Positions 24,447-33,077 of a stretch of 64,000 nucleotides of DNA are shown here, piece after piece. The DNA comes from Oscillospiraceae bacterium (lineage in GTDB: Bacteria; Bacillota; Clostridia; Oscillospirales; Ruminococcaceae): assembly GCA_020024285.1 (NCBI GenBank), contig JAHHTZ010000005.1:62001-126000 (forward strand), written 5' to 3'. The notes below the pieces were generated by a model, which worked only from the letters and a program-made list of their open reading frames with translations, was not told the DNA's origin and searched no databases. The position numbers were made by a program, and so were the translations under genes. Position 1 is the stretch's first letter, and each line of letters starts with the position of its first letter.

Positions 24447-24635
24447 ATGATGGTTTTATGTAAAAAGAAGGATTGCTTTTTTCGCCAGGGATGCGCAAAA
24501 GAGAAAAGCAGCTACAGCTACTGCGGCTATAGTTTGATTACCGGAGAGCTTCGAGGCTGTCCGGCAGATAACTGTAATCAATATCTTCCCAAAAGCAAAG
24601 CCAAAAAAATAGGATTCAAATTCAAGGAGGAATAA
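24447..24635 (+). CDS. small cysteine-rich phage protein
   Basis: The ATG at 24447 follows GGGAGGGAG. The 62-residue protein has CKKKDC, GCAKEK, YCGY and GCPADNC, seven cysteines in all, probably a zinc or iron-sulphur binding fold, and a basic C-terminus. No family recognised. Confidence 0.58.
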   Translation: MMVLCKKKDCFFRQGCAKEKSSYSYCGYSLITGELRGCPADNCNQYLPKSKAKKIGFKFKEE

Positions 24636-24638
24636 GCC

Positions 24639-24818
24639 ATGTATCAGGATATCATCAAAAAGCTGCGCTCCATCCAATCAAGGAGCAAGGGAGCGCTTTT
24701 AGAGCAGGCAGCCCAGCTGCTGGAGCAGATGGAACTCCAGCAGGAGGAGCTTCGCCAGATGACTGTGGAGCGGGATGTTCTGGCACGAAAGCTCAGAGAG
24801 TACGAAAGAAAGGAGTGA
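24639..24818 (+). CDS. small coiled-coil phage protein
   Basis: A 59-residue protein of almost continuous helix with heptad-like Leu and Glu/Gln spacing (LLEQAAQLLEQMELQQEELRQ). AAGGAGG lies 7 bases before the ATG. It may be an oligomerising accessory protein. Confidence 0.6.
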   Translation: MYQDIIKKLRSIQSRSKGALLEQAAQLLEQMELQQEELRQMTVERDVLARKLREYERKE

Positions 24819-24822
24819 TCGC

Positions 24823-25095
24823 ATGATCGAATCGATGCTCCGATGGCTCTCAAGCCACGGAATTTCGCCCCTGCTCCCCTTCATGGTGTGTGCCATGATC
24901 GCAGGCGGGTGCCTTGTGGTGCTGTGCCGCAGCATCCGCGAGGAGTGGAGGAAGACAAGAAAAATGGAACGGGAGGAAAAGCAAATGAGATATCGATGCA
25001 ATAAACCGGAATGGGCAGACAATGAGCCTTGTCCAATCGGCACAGGAGAGTTTAAAGGCTGCGAAGGCTGCATATGGGCTGAGGAAGAGGAGTGA
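24823..25095 (+). CDS. small membrane protein with Cys-rich tail
   Basis: A 90-residue protein with one membrane helix (about 13-35), a basic stretch and a C-terminal CNKPEWADNEPCPIGTGEF-type region with four cysteines. An internal ATG at 24985, preceded by GGGAGG, could start a separate 36-residue Cys-rich peptide, so this may be two overlapping products. Confidence 0.55.
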   Translation: MIESMLRWLSSHGISPLLPFMVCAMIAGGCLVVLCRSIREEWRKTRKMEREEKQMRYRCNKPEWADNEPCPIGTGEFKGCEGCIWAEEEE

Positions 25096-25102
25096 TCTTT
25101 TC

Positions 25103-25354
25103 ATGCTTCAAAAGAAGGAGTTGGAGCCTTGCCCCATTTGTGAAACACATGCTCCCATGATTCTCAAAACAAAGATCGATTTGGAGGATGCTGTGCAGGA
25201 AGGAGAAATGGCAATGGGTTTTACAGTAGTATGCAGAAATTCTGTCTGCCCGTTCTTCACATCAGATCGATGGCACGAATCATCAGAAGCAGCGGCGATA
25301 GAGCGATGGAATTTTCTTGCAAAAGAACAAAGAAAGAATCGTGAGAAGACGTAG
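25103..25354 (+). CDS. Lar-like zinc protein
   Basis: An 83-residue protein with LEPCPICET at the N-terminus, VVCRNSVCPFF in the middle and a final SSEAAAIERWNF. This CPxC, Cx4C, then A(A/I)xxWN arrangement is the Lar-like family, named for the restriction-alleviation protein of Rac. Whether it relieves restriction here is unknown. Confidence 0.78.
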   Translation: MLQKKELEPCPICETHAPMILKTKIDLEDAVQEGEMAMGFTVVCRNSVCPFFTSDRWHESSEAAAIERWNFLAKEQRKNREKT

Positions 25355-25374
25355 ATTCATAGGAGGTTTACACG

Positions 25375-26142
25375 ATGAAAATAATATCAATTATCAACTT
25401 AAAAGGCGGAGTTGCCAAAACACTGACCGCCGACAACATGGCACATGTTCTTGCAACCTTTCACAACAAACGTGTTCTTCTCGTGGATAACGATAAACAG
25501 GGGAACACCTCCAAAGCATTCGATGTTCATTCCTATGAGGAAAAGAGTCTTTCAGAAGTCATGACCGCCCGCAGGATCGATTTGCATGAGATCATTCGCA
25601 GAACACGCTTTAAGAATATCGATGTGGTGCCGGCAAATATGACGCTCATTCGTGCCAATCTTGAAGTAATGATGGACAGCACCAGACCGCAGCAGACACG
25701 GCTGCAAACTGCGCTGGAACAGGTTGCGAATGAATACGATTATTGTATTATCGACAATGCACCGGATATCAACATATCGACGATCAATGCACTTGCCGCA
25801 TCCGATGATGTTATCATTCCAATCAAGATCGATAAATATGCATTTGACGGATTGGCAGAGCTGAAAGAGCAGATTGAGGATACACGGGATGATCTCAACC
25901 CAAGACTGCGGATTGCAGGCTGTCTGATTACCTGCTTCCAGAGAACCGATGCGGATCAGCAGGGGGAGGAGTGGCTGAAATCTCATCCGGAATACCCTGT
26001 CTTTGATACGCATATCCGATATTCGGAAAAGGTTACAGAAAGCACGTTCTCCCGCTCGCCCATTGCAGAATACAGCCGACGCAGCGGCGCTGCCGTAGAC
26101 TATATTGCATTTGTTCAGGAGTATTTGGAGCAGGCAAAGTAA
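25375..26142 (+). CDS. parA: ParA/Soj-type partition ATPase
   Basis: A 255-residue deviant Walker ATPase: KGGVAKT (residues 10-16), VDNDKQGNTS (A' region, about 39-48), and IIDNAPDINIS (about 122-132, Walker B). With ParB it moves DNA cargo. AGGAGG lies 7 bases before the ATG and parB follows 54 bases downstream. A partition pair in an integrated prophage implies a circular, plasmid-like stage. It lacks an N-terminal helix-turn-helix, as in chromosome-type and type Ib ParA. Confidence 0.92.
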   Translation: MKIISIINLKGGVAKTLTADNMAHVLATFHNKRVLLVDNDKQGNTSKAFDVHSYEEKSLSEVMTARRIDLHEIIRRTRFKNIDVVPANMTLIRANLEVMMDSTRPQQTRLQTALEQVANEYDYCIIDNAPDINISTINALAASDDVIIPIKIDKYAFDGLAELKEQIEDTRDDLNPRLRIAGCLITCFQRTDADQQGEEWLKSHPEYPVFDTHIRYSEKVTESTFSRSPIAEYSRRSGAAVDYIAFVQEYLEQAK

Positions 26143-26165
26143 TGGAAAAGTACCACCGAGATATT

Positions 26166-26180
26166 TGTCCGAATCGGACA
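26166..26180. promoter_or_regulatory. perfect palindrome between parA and parB, candidate parS or operator
   Basis: TGTCCGAATCGGACA has 7-bp arms around one central base, in the 54-bp gap between the partition genes. I saw no second perfect copy in the window. Confidence 0.4.
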
Positions 26181-26196
26181 GAAAGGGGATTCTGTC

Positions 26197-27378
26197 ATGC
26201 CAAAAGGCAAGTTTAACCTGAATCAGATCCTGAGTGACGCATCAAAAGCCGCAGCGGATGGCGAAAGAAGCAAGCATCGCAGGGAAGGTGAGCTGCGTAA
26301 AATCAGTATTTTTGACCTTGTACCGTCAGAAGAAAATTTCTACTCTATGAAGGAAATTGACGAACTTAAAACAGCAATCGAAATTGCAGGAAAAGTATTG
26401 CAGAACCTTGTCGTTGTTCCTCTTGGGGGCGGAAAGTACAAAATCATTTCCGGACACCGCCGGCGCCTCGCGTCGCTTGCGCTGGTGGAGGAGGGAAAGA
26501 TGCAATATGAGTTTGTCATGTGCGACGTTGAGCCCAGCGAGGAAGCGGCGGAGGATGAGCAGATTCGGGATGGGCTCATACTGATCGTTACAAATTCCCA
26601 GAGAGAAAAGACAGCGTGGGACAAAATACAAGAGGTGCGGTACCTGCGCGAGGTCCTGAAAAAAGCAAGGACAAGCCCCAAATATGCAGCAGCCTTGCAG
26701 CAGATCGCTGCGACAGTCTTTGGCGGCACAGAGGTTCAGGCAGATGGAACACGGGATTTTATTGCAAAAGTGCTCCACACAAGCACTACCCAAATCGGGC
26801 GTTATGATGCCATCATCCGAAACCTTTGTCCGGAATTTACGGAGGAAGTCAAAGAGGACCACATCAATGTTTCGACTGCCTACGAATTATCCGGACTTTC
26901 GAAAGAGGAACAGCAGGCAGCGTTTATGGAGTATCAGAAAAGCGGAGAGATCTCCATCAAGGCGGCACGGGAGCGAAAAGCTCCGCCCGCTCCGGTCCTT
27001 TCAACTGTACAGAGTGAGCAAACAGAAAATGAGCAGCAGCGCTCAGAGCCGCCCACGGATACAGCGCAATGTACAAAAGGAGATGTGGTTGAAGTGAAGC
27101 AGCAGGATACAGAGGAAGCCGAAAACCTCCTGCCGAAGGCAGAAAAAGAGCAGGTGCGTCAAAATTCTTCATCGGATGAAGTTCACGATATGGGCGAAAC
27201 AATATTTTTTGCAGATGTGTTTTGCACCATTGAACGCAGCGAAATAACAGATAAGAAATCAAACTGCGGCAATCGTTTTCTCAAAATCACAAGGGAGCAG
27301 TTGGAGGACTTAAAGGCAGGCAGGCTGCTCTATACTGGGGATGAATACGGAATTTTTATTGAGTTGTCAGAAGAATAA
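26197..27378 (+). CDS. parB: ParB-like partition protein
   Basis: A 393-residue protein with an N-terminal ParB/sulfiredoxin-fold domain (about residues 30-130, including KYKIISGHRRRLASL, whose GHRR is the CTP-binding motif). A helix-turn-helix region follows (about 140-240, STAYELSGLSKEEQQAAF). A long acidic linker then leads to a C-terminal domain ending in EQLEDLKAGRLLYTG. GAAAGGGG precedes the ATG. It should bind a centromere site and work with the ParA encoded upstream. Confidence 0.9.
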   Translation: MPKGKFNLNQILSDASKAAADGERSKHRREGELRKISIFDLVPSEENFYSMKEIDELKTAIEIAGKVLQNLVVVPLGGGKYKIISGHRRRLASLALVEEGKMQYEFVMCDVEPSEEAAEDEQIRDGLILIVTNSQREKTAWDKIQEVRYLREVLKKARTSPKYAAALQQIAATVFGGTEVQADGTRDFIAKVLHTSTTQIGRYDAIIRNLCPEFTEEVKEDHINVSTAYELSGLSKEEQQAAFMEYQKSGEISIKAARERKAPPAPVLSTVQSEQTENEQQRSEPPTDTAQCTKGDVVEVKQQDTEEAENLLPKAEKEQVRQNSSSDEVHDMGETIFFADVFCTIERSEITDKKSNCGNRFLKITREQLEDLKAGRLLYTGDEYGIFIELSEE

Positions 27379-27405
27379 ACAAACAGAGTAATAGGAGGAA
27401 TGGCG

Positions 27406-27879
27406 GTGGAGCGGGAAAAGGTCATTGCAATTTTGCGGTTTTATCGGGATGCAGATGAATCGGTCAGGCTCAATGAGCAGATCATAAAGAATCTAAAGGA
27501 TCAGTATTACATCACACTAAAAGCTGTCAACATGGACGGTATGCCCCGTGGAAGGGGCAGTGCTTCGAGTCCGGTGGAGCAGCTGGTGCTCAACATTCCT
27601 CCCTCCGTTGTGAATACGATTGGAAGCATACAGAGGGAAAACCGAAAAACAGTGCAAATCAAGGAAGAAATCTTCTCAGAGCTGTGCCGATTGAATTATC
27701 AGAAAAAAGCAGTGATTGTAGCGTTCTACATAGACGGTTTACAATGGGAACGGATTTCGGTACAGTTAAATTACAGTCAGCGCCAGTGCCGCAATATCCG
27801 TGACAGTGCGCTGGATGAATTGGGAGAGCGGTTTTCCCATAATAAACGGATTTCAGAGTTTTGTTTTCCAAAGAGTTAA
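27406..27879 (+). CDS. sigma-like late transcription regulator (ArpU/RinA type)
   Basis: The start is GTG at 27406; ATG at 27400 lies inside the GGAGG site. The 157-residue protein ends in a sigma region 4-like helix-turn-helix (LQWERISVQLNYSQRQCRNI, then RDSALDELGERF). Proteins of this type sit between early genes and terminase in Firmicutes phages and switch on late transcription. The gene is the last one before the packaging genes, as expected. Confidence 0.82.
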   Translation: MEREKVIAILRFYRDADESVRLNEQIIKNLKDQYYITLKAVNMDGMPRGRGSASSPVEQLVLNIPPSVVNTIGSIQRENRKTVQIKEEIFSELCRLNYQKKAVIVAFYIDGLQWERISVQLNYSQRQCRNIRDSALDELGERFSHNKRISEFCFPKS

Positions 27880-27969
27880 GATTGCCACCCATTGCCTGCT
27901 TTTTCTGCTATAATAGGTATTGTGAAAGAGAATCGACACCAATGAAACAATGTAATATTTCAGACATCA

Positions 27970-28004
27970 AAACAGATCATGTTTTAATCATGGTCTGTTT
28001 TTTT
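27970..28004 (+). terminator. terminator before the packaging module
   Basis: AACAGATCATG / CATGGTCTGTT with a TTTTAAT loop and seven T. An extended -10 (TGCTATAAT at about 27908-27916) upstream would yield a transcript of only about 90 nt ending here. No ribosome site is seen in it. Confidence 0.8.
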
Positions 28005-28066
28005 ATACACTTCCGACCATTGAGGCGCGGCAAGAAATGAAAAACAAACGAAGGGGGGACGGCCGC

Positions 28067-28846
28067 ATGGCGCGTGAAAGAAAACCGGAGCGGGATAAAG
28101 CACGGCAAATCTGGATCGATTCGGGCGGCACGATGAACGCCCGCGAGCTTGCAGAGAAAGTTGGTGTGAAGCCGGAACAGATCCGCAAATGGAAAAGCCT
28201 TGATAACTGGACTGTTGCTCTGGAAGAAAGCAAGCAGCCACGCAAACGCGGTGGTCAGCCGGGAAACAAAAACGCAGCTGGTGCCGGTGCTCCTCCCAAA
28301 AACAAAAATGCACAGACGCATGGTGCATACTCCACTGTGCTCCTCACCGATCTGCCGCAGGAACAGAGAGAATACATCGAAAGTATCACTCTGAATACAG
28401 AAACAAATATGCTCACTCAGCTGCAGCTGCTTCTGGCAAAGGAAGTGGATCTGCAAGCAAAGATCGAATCGATCGAACACGCAGATCCTGCTGCACTGTA
28501 TGTTGACCGTGTTGTTGAAATGCGTGTGCCAAGGGATGACAGAGCACACAGCGCAGCCGATAAACAGGAGGATGACAAAATCAAGATGAAGTCCGTTATC
28601 AGGGCAAGCGCATTTGAACGAACGATGAAGCTGGAGGCGCAGCTCAACAAAATTCATGGGAGGATCATCAAGCTGCTTGATTCCATCAAAGCATACCAAA
28701 TGGAGAGCCGACGCATCCACCTTGAGGAGCGCAAATATCATCTTGCAAAACAGAAACTATCCGGTGTTTATGACATTGATCCGGATTCGGGGGAGATCAT
28801 CGACCAAAACGAAGACAGTGAGGACATCGAGGCTCTGCTTCGATAG
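28067..28846 (+). CDS. phage terminase small subunit (helix-turn-helix)
   Basis: The start at 28067 follows GGGGGG by 8 bases, giving 259 residues. The N-terminal helix-turn-helix NARELAEKVGVKPEQIRKWK (about residues 24-43) is followed by a basic KRGGQPGNKNA patch, the pattern of PBSX/YqaS-type small terminases, and then a long helical region and acidic tail. It would recognise the packaging site. A second small-terminase-like gene lies at 28991, so which one serves the large subunit is open. Confidence 0.75.
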   Translation: MARERKPERDKARQIWIDSGGTMNARELAEKVGVKPEQIRKWKSLDNWTVALEESKQPRKRGGQPGNKNAAGAGAPPKNKNAQTHGAYSTVLLTDLPQEQREYIESITLNTETNMLTQLQLLLAKEVDLQAKIESIEHADPAALYVDRVVEMRVPRDDRAHSAADKQEDDKIKMKSVIRASAFERTMKLEAQLNKIHGRIIKLLDSIKAYQMESRRIHLEERKYHLAKQKLSGVYDIDPDSGEIIDQNEDSEDIEALLR

Positions 28847-28923
28847 GTTCTTCCGGCAGAGCAGGAGTCCTGCGGGTTCGGTGACGCCCAGAGTATCGTT
28901 AGCTATCAATTTTTTTTCATCGC

Positions 28924-28947
28924 TTCCGGATTTACCGGAATTTTTTT
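28924..28947 (+). terminator. terminator between the two small-terminase genes
   Basis: TTCCGG-ATTTA-CCGGAA and seven T. The gap 28847-28990 also contains a GCAGGAGTCCTGC palindrome and could include the packaging site. Confidence 0.75.
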
Positions 28948-28990
28948 ATAGGGGGGTGTTATTTCAGGACGGAGCAAGGAGGAGATCAGT

Positions 28991-29485
28991 GTGAGGCTTT
29001 ACGATTCCAAGGCGGTTGCGCGATTTTTGGATGTATCCGAACGCCGTGTGCGCCAGCTGCGTGATGAAAAAGTAATCGTGGAGGTTCGCCCCGGCTTGTA
29101 TGACCTGATTGATACAAACCATCGTTACATCAATTACCTGCGCAGACGAAATCCCGAAGCAGAGGAATCGATCGATTACAACACAGAGCGGGCGAAGCTG
29201 ATTCGGGCAAAACGAAAAAACGAGGAATACGAGCTTCAGCTCAAGGAAAAGACGCTCCATACAGCGCAGGACATCGAAAGCGTGATGACGGATATGCTGG
29301 TAAACTTCAAATCGAGGCTGATGGCAATTCCCTCCAAGCTAACCCCGTTACTCTGTAAAAAAACAGACAAAGCAGAAATTTTTGCTTTGATGAAGGAGCA
29401 AATCGACGAGGCATTGATGGAGCTGTCCGATTTCAATACTGTATTCGAAGAAAGGAATGGTGAGCATGAAAAAATCGACCGCTGA
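28991..29485 (+). CDS. Nu1-like DNA-packaging protein
   Basis: A 164-residue protein starting with GTG at 28991 (AAGGAGGAG upstream). The winged-helix N-terminus (SKAVARFLDVSERRVRQLRD, residues 6-25) and the following RAKLIRAKRKNEEYELQLKE helix match the lambda Nu1 small terminase. This fits the lambda gpA-type large subunit encoded next, which it overlaps by 20 bases. Confidence 0.82.
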   Translation: MRLYDSKAVARFLDVSERRVRQLRDEKVIVEVRPGLYDLIDTNHRYINYLRRRNPEAEESIDYNTERAKLIRAKRKNEEYELQLKEKTLHTAQDIESVMTDMLVNFKSRLMAIPSKLTPLLCKKTDKAEIFALMKEQIDEALMELSDFNTVFEERNGEHEKIDR

Positions 29486-31286
29486 TTTATTTGAGCGGAT
29501 TTTCTCTGTGCTGGCACCTCCTCCCGATATGACAATATCACAGTGGGCGGATGAATACCGCCGACTATCCTCTGAGTCGTCCGCAGAGCCAGGACGCTGG
29601 AGGACATCCAAAGCACCATACCAAAGGGAAATTATGGACGCAGTTTGCGATATGCACGTTCAAAAAATCATTATCATGTCAGCGTCACAGATTGGCAAGA
29701 CGGATGCGCTCATTCTGAATCCCATTGGCTACTATATGCACTACGACCCATCGCCGATCATGGTGATGCACCCTACGATCCAAATGGCGGAAAGCTTCAG
29801 CAAAGACCGACTTTCCCCCATGCTGCGTGATACGCCTGTGCTGCGCGATAAGGTCAACGATAAGAGCCGAAACAGCGGGAATACGATCCTGCAAAAGACT
29901 TTTCCGGGCGGTCATGTCACGATGGTGGGTGCCAATTCCCCGTCCTCTCTTGCGTCCCGTCCGATTCGGATCTTGCTGGCAGATGAGATCGACCGCTACC
30001 CTGGGACGGCAGGAAAGGAGGGAGATCCTCTCATGCTTGCCGGAAAGCGGCTTGCAACCTTTTGGAACAAGAAGGAAGTGTGCGTAAGCACTCCGACGAC
30101 GAAGGAAACCTCACGAATCGCAGTGGAATTTGAACACAGCACACAGGAGGAATGGAATGTGCCTTGTCCCGTTTGCGGCGCATTTACTCCGCTTGCATGG
30201 GCAAACATCGTCTTTGATAAGGAGGATCTGGACAACATCGGCTGTGCCTGCCCGACGTGCGGCGCAGTATCCGGTGAAACGGAATGGAAGGAGCAGTCCA
30301 AAAAAGGAAAATTTATCGCAAAGCATCCAAATCGGAAGGTTCGGGGCTTTCATCTGAATGCGCTTGCCTCTCTGTTTGTGGAGTGGCGGGAAATCGTTGA
30401 AAAGTTCCTTGTTGCAAACGAAGAAAAGAAAAAGGGCAACATCGAACTGCTCAAAGCATGGACCAATACCGAAATGGGAGAGGTTTGGGAGCAGGAGGGT
30501 GAGCAGCTTGAAACCGAGGATCTTTTCCGACGTCGGGAGAAGTATAACTGCGAGGTGCCCGAGGAGGTGATTGTCCTGACCGCAGGGGTCGATGTGCAGG
30601 ACGATCGGTTTGAAGCAGAGGTTGTCGGATGGGGTGTTGAGAAGGAAAGCTGGGGCATCCGCTATCAGGTGATTTATGGAGATCTCAAGCTGAAAAAAGT
30701 TTGGGAGGATCTCGATGCTTTCCTCTCACAGACCTTCATAACAGCGGATGGACGGCACCTCAAAATCGCCTGTACCTGCATCGACTCCGGTGGGCATTTT
30801 ACCAATGAGGTTTACCAATTCTGCAAAGACCGCACATTTCGGCTTGTGTTTGCAATCAAGGGAAAAGGCGGCGCAGATGTACCGTATTTTAACCGCCCAA
30901 CAAAGTCGAACAGCGCAAAAACACCGTTGTTTACGATCGGGGTTGACACAGGGAAAGCTCATTTATATCAGAGTTTGGCAGTAAAAGAGGAGGGGGCAAA
31001 CTACTGCCACTTCCCAAAAGAGAAGGACAGGGGGTACACGCAGGAATATTTTCGGGGACTGACCTCCGAAAAGAGGGTCATGACCTACAAAAAGGGAAGG
31101 GCACAGTATGCCTGGATACTCAAAGACGAAAAGTACAAGCGCAATGAGCCGCTGGATATCCGAAATTATGCAACGGCTGCGTTTGAGATTCTTGATCCGG
31201 TGCTCAAAAGGCAGGAGCAGAAAGAGCCGCCTGCACCGCCGAGAAAGCGAGGCAGACGATCCAGAACGAATGGAGGGATTCTCTAA
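29466..31286 (+). CDS. terminase large subunit, lambda gpA family
   Basis: ATG at 29466 (606 residues) follows AAAGGA; an ATG at 29457 is possible. The ATPase motifs are SASQIGKTD (Walker A, about 73-81), ILLADEIDRYP (Walker B, about 169-179) and a zinc-binding pair CPVCG/CPTCG (about 231-265). The nuclease half follows, with GVDVQDDRFEAEVVGWG (about 380-396). It cuts concatemers and pumps DNA into the prohead. The lambda type predicts cohesive ends. Confidence 0.95.
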   Translation: MKKSTADLFERIFSVLAPPPDMTISQWADEYRRLSSESSAEPGRWRTSKAPYQREIMDAVCDMHVQKIIIMSASQIGKTDALILNPIGYYMHYDPSPIMVMHPTIQMAESFSKDRLSPMLRDTPVLRDKVNDKSRNSGNTILQKTFPGGHVTMVGANSPSSLASRPIRILLADEIDRYPGTAGKEGDPLMLAGKRLATFWNKKEVCVSTPTTKETSRIAVEFEHSTQEEWNVPCPVCGAFTPLAWANIVFDKEDLDNIGCACPTCGAVSGETEWKEQSKKGKFIAKHPNRKVRGFHLNALASLFVEWREIVEKFLVANEEKKKGNIELLKAWTNTEMGEVWEQEGEQLETEDLFRRREKYNCEVPEEVIVLTAGVDVQDDRFEAEVVGWGVEKESWGIRYQVIYGDLKLKKVWEDLDAFLSQTFITADGRHLKIACTCIDSGGHFTNEVYQFCKDRTFRLVFAIKGKGGADVPYFNRPTKSNSAKTPLFTIGVDTGKAHLYQSLAVKEEGANYCHFPKEKDRGYTQEYFRGLTSEKRVMTYKKGRAQYAWILKDEKYKRNEPLDIRNYATAAFEILDPVLKRQEQKEPPAPPRKRGRRSRTNGGIL

Positions 31287-31529
31287 ATGGAACAGCCAAA
31301 AACACCACTTGAAACAGCGCAGTATCATCTGAATGCATGGCTGACTGCCGAATTGGAGGTCACAACGCATCAAAGCTATACCATCGGATCACGCAGCTTG
31401 ACAAAGGCAGACCTATCCGAAATCGGGCAGCGCATTGATTATTGGAAAAACGAGGTTGCGAGATTGGAGAACATCAGCAGGTGCGGCGGACGAAACCGTG
31501 TGCGCCGTGCTGTTTTTCGTGATCTGTGA
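31287..31529 (+). CDS. gpW/DUF6148-like head-tail connector
   Basis: An 80-residue protein that begins 1 base after the terminase stop. The sequence YTIGSRSLTKADLSEIGQRI followed by WKNEVARLE is characteristic of small gpW-like joining proteins between terminase and portal. It would fill the position below the portal ring. Confidence 0.78.
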   Translation: MEQPKTPLETAQYHLNAWLTAELEVTTHQSYTIGSRSLTKADLSEIGQRIDYWKNEVARLENISRCGGRNRVRRAVFRDL

Positions 31530-31547
31530 GAATGGAGGTAAACGACA

Positions 31548-33077
31548 TTGAATGTATTGGAGCGGGTAATCGCAGCGGTTGCTCCGCAAACGGCAATGAA
31601 GCGGGCAGCTGCCCGAAGAAAGCTGAAGATCATCGACAGCGGCTATGGAAATTACGGCGCATCCCGCACAAAGAAATCGCTGATCGGGTGGATCTATGGC
31701 AGCGGATCGGCGCATGAGGACATCGAGGAAAACCTCTGTGTCCTTCGGGAACGCTGCCGCGACCTTTATATGGGGGTTCCCCTTGCCACCGGTGCGCTCA
31801 AAACGTGCCGTACCAATGTTGTCGGCTCTGGGCTCAGACTCAAAAGTCAAATCGATTATGAGGTTTTGGGGATCAAAGAGGAGGAAGCACGCAGCCTGGA
31901 AAGTAAAATCGAGCGGGAGTTTGCATTGTGGGCAGACTCTCCGGCGTGTGATCTGGAACGGCTCGACAATTTCTATGAGCTGCAGCAGCTTGCGTTTCTC
32001 AACTGGCTGATGAGCGGCGATGTGATTGCAACACTGCCAATCACAAAGCGTGTGAATATGCCGTATGATCTTCGGATCTGCCTGATCGAAGCCGACCGAT
32101 TGAGCAACCCAAACACGAGCACAGACCCCCATATCATTGGTGGCGTGGAAACGAACGACGACGGTGAGGTGATTGCTTATCATATCAGCAGCCACCATCC
32201 CTTATCCTGCGATATGACCGAAAGCGTATGGACGAGAGTGCAGGCATGGGGCGAAAAGACCGGGCGGCGCAATGTCATCCATATTATGAATCGGGAACGA
32301 ATCGGACAGCGGCGCGGTGTGCCGTTCCTTGCTCCTGTTATCGAAGCACTCAAGCAGCTGGGGCGCTATACGGATGCCGAACTTGTAGCAGCTGTCGTTT
32401 CTGGAATGTTTACAGTCTTTATCGAAAAGGATTCTGTCTCAAGCGATTCCGTCCTGAGCGGTATCATACCGGAGGAAGAACAGGTGGACGCTGAGGACGA
32501 CACCTCTATCGAGCTTGCTCCCGGTGCAATCGTCGATCTGAACAAAGGGGAAAAGGCGCATGATATGAACCCAGGCAGACCGAACACTGCATTTGATGGG
32601 TTTGTTGTTTCGATATGCCGACAAATCGGTGCAGCCCTTGAAATTCCATACGAACTGCTGGTGAAACACTTCACCGCATCCTACAGCGCATCCCGTGGCG
32701 CATTGCTGGAGGCGTGGAAGATGTTTCGGATGTATCGGACATGGCTTGCAAACGATTTTTGCCAGCCCATCTATGAAGAATGGTTCGCAGAAGCCGTGGC
32801 AAAGGGAAGAATCCCTGCGCCCGGCTTTTTTGCTGACCCAATCCGGCGCAAAGCATTTTTGGGTGCCGAATGGAACGGACCGGCGCAGGGGCTCCTGAAT
32901 CCGGTCCAAGAGGTGGAGGCAGCAGAAAAGCGAGTGCAAAACGGATTTTCCACCCGTGACCGAGAAGCGATGGAAATGAACGGCTCTGACTTCTACCGCA
33001 ACGCGGCACAGCTCAAGAGGGAAGAAAAACTGTTACAGGAGGTAAGAGATCATGACACAGACTCCACCGAAAAATAA
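31548..33077 (+). CDS. phage portal protein, lambda gpB family
   Basis: A 509-residue protein beginning with TTG at 31548 after GGAGGTAA. Family features are SGLRLKSQIDYE, LIEADRLSNPN, HIMNRERIGQRRGVPFLAPV and the C-terminal SYSASRGALLEAWKMFR, which is highly conserved in lambda-type portals. The portal is the dodecameric ring through which DNA enters. It overlaps the protease gene by 26 bases. Confidence 0.95.
   Translation: MNVLERVIAAVAPQTAMKRAAARRKLKIIDSGYGNYGASRTKKSLIGWIYGSGSAHEDIEENLCVLRERCRDLYMGVPLATGALKTCRTNVVGSGLRLKSQIDYEVLGIKEEEARSLESKIEREFALWADSPACDLERLDNFYELQQLAFLNWLMSGDVIATLPITKRVNMPYDLRICLIEADRLSNPNTSTDPHIIGGVETNDDGEVIAYHISSHHPLSCDMTESVWTRVQAWGEKTGRRNVIHIMNRERIGQRRGVPFLAPVIEALKQLGRYTDAELVAAVVSGMFTVFIEKDSVSSDSVLSGIIPEEEQVDAEDDTSIELAPGAIVDLNKGEKAHDMNPGRPNTAFDGFVVSICRQIGAALEIPYELLVKHFTASYSASRGALLEAWKMFRMYRTWLANDFCQPIYEEWFAEAVAKGRIPAPGFFADPIRRKAFLGAEWNGPAQGLLNPVQEVEAAEKRVQNGFSTRDREAMEMNGSDFYRNAAQLKREEKLLQEVRDHDTDSTEK

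Noticed and set aside
28850..28905. tRNA-like stretch with GGTTCG
   Set aside because: No cloverleaf can be built; acceptor and anticodon arms are missing.
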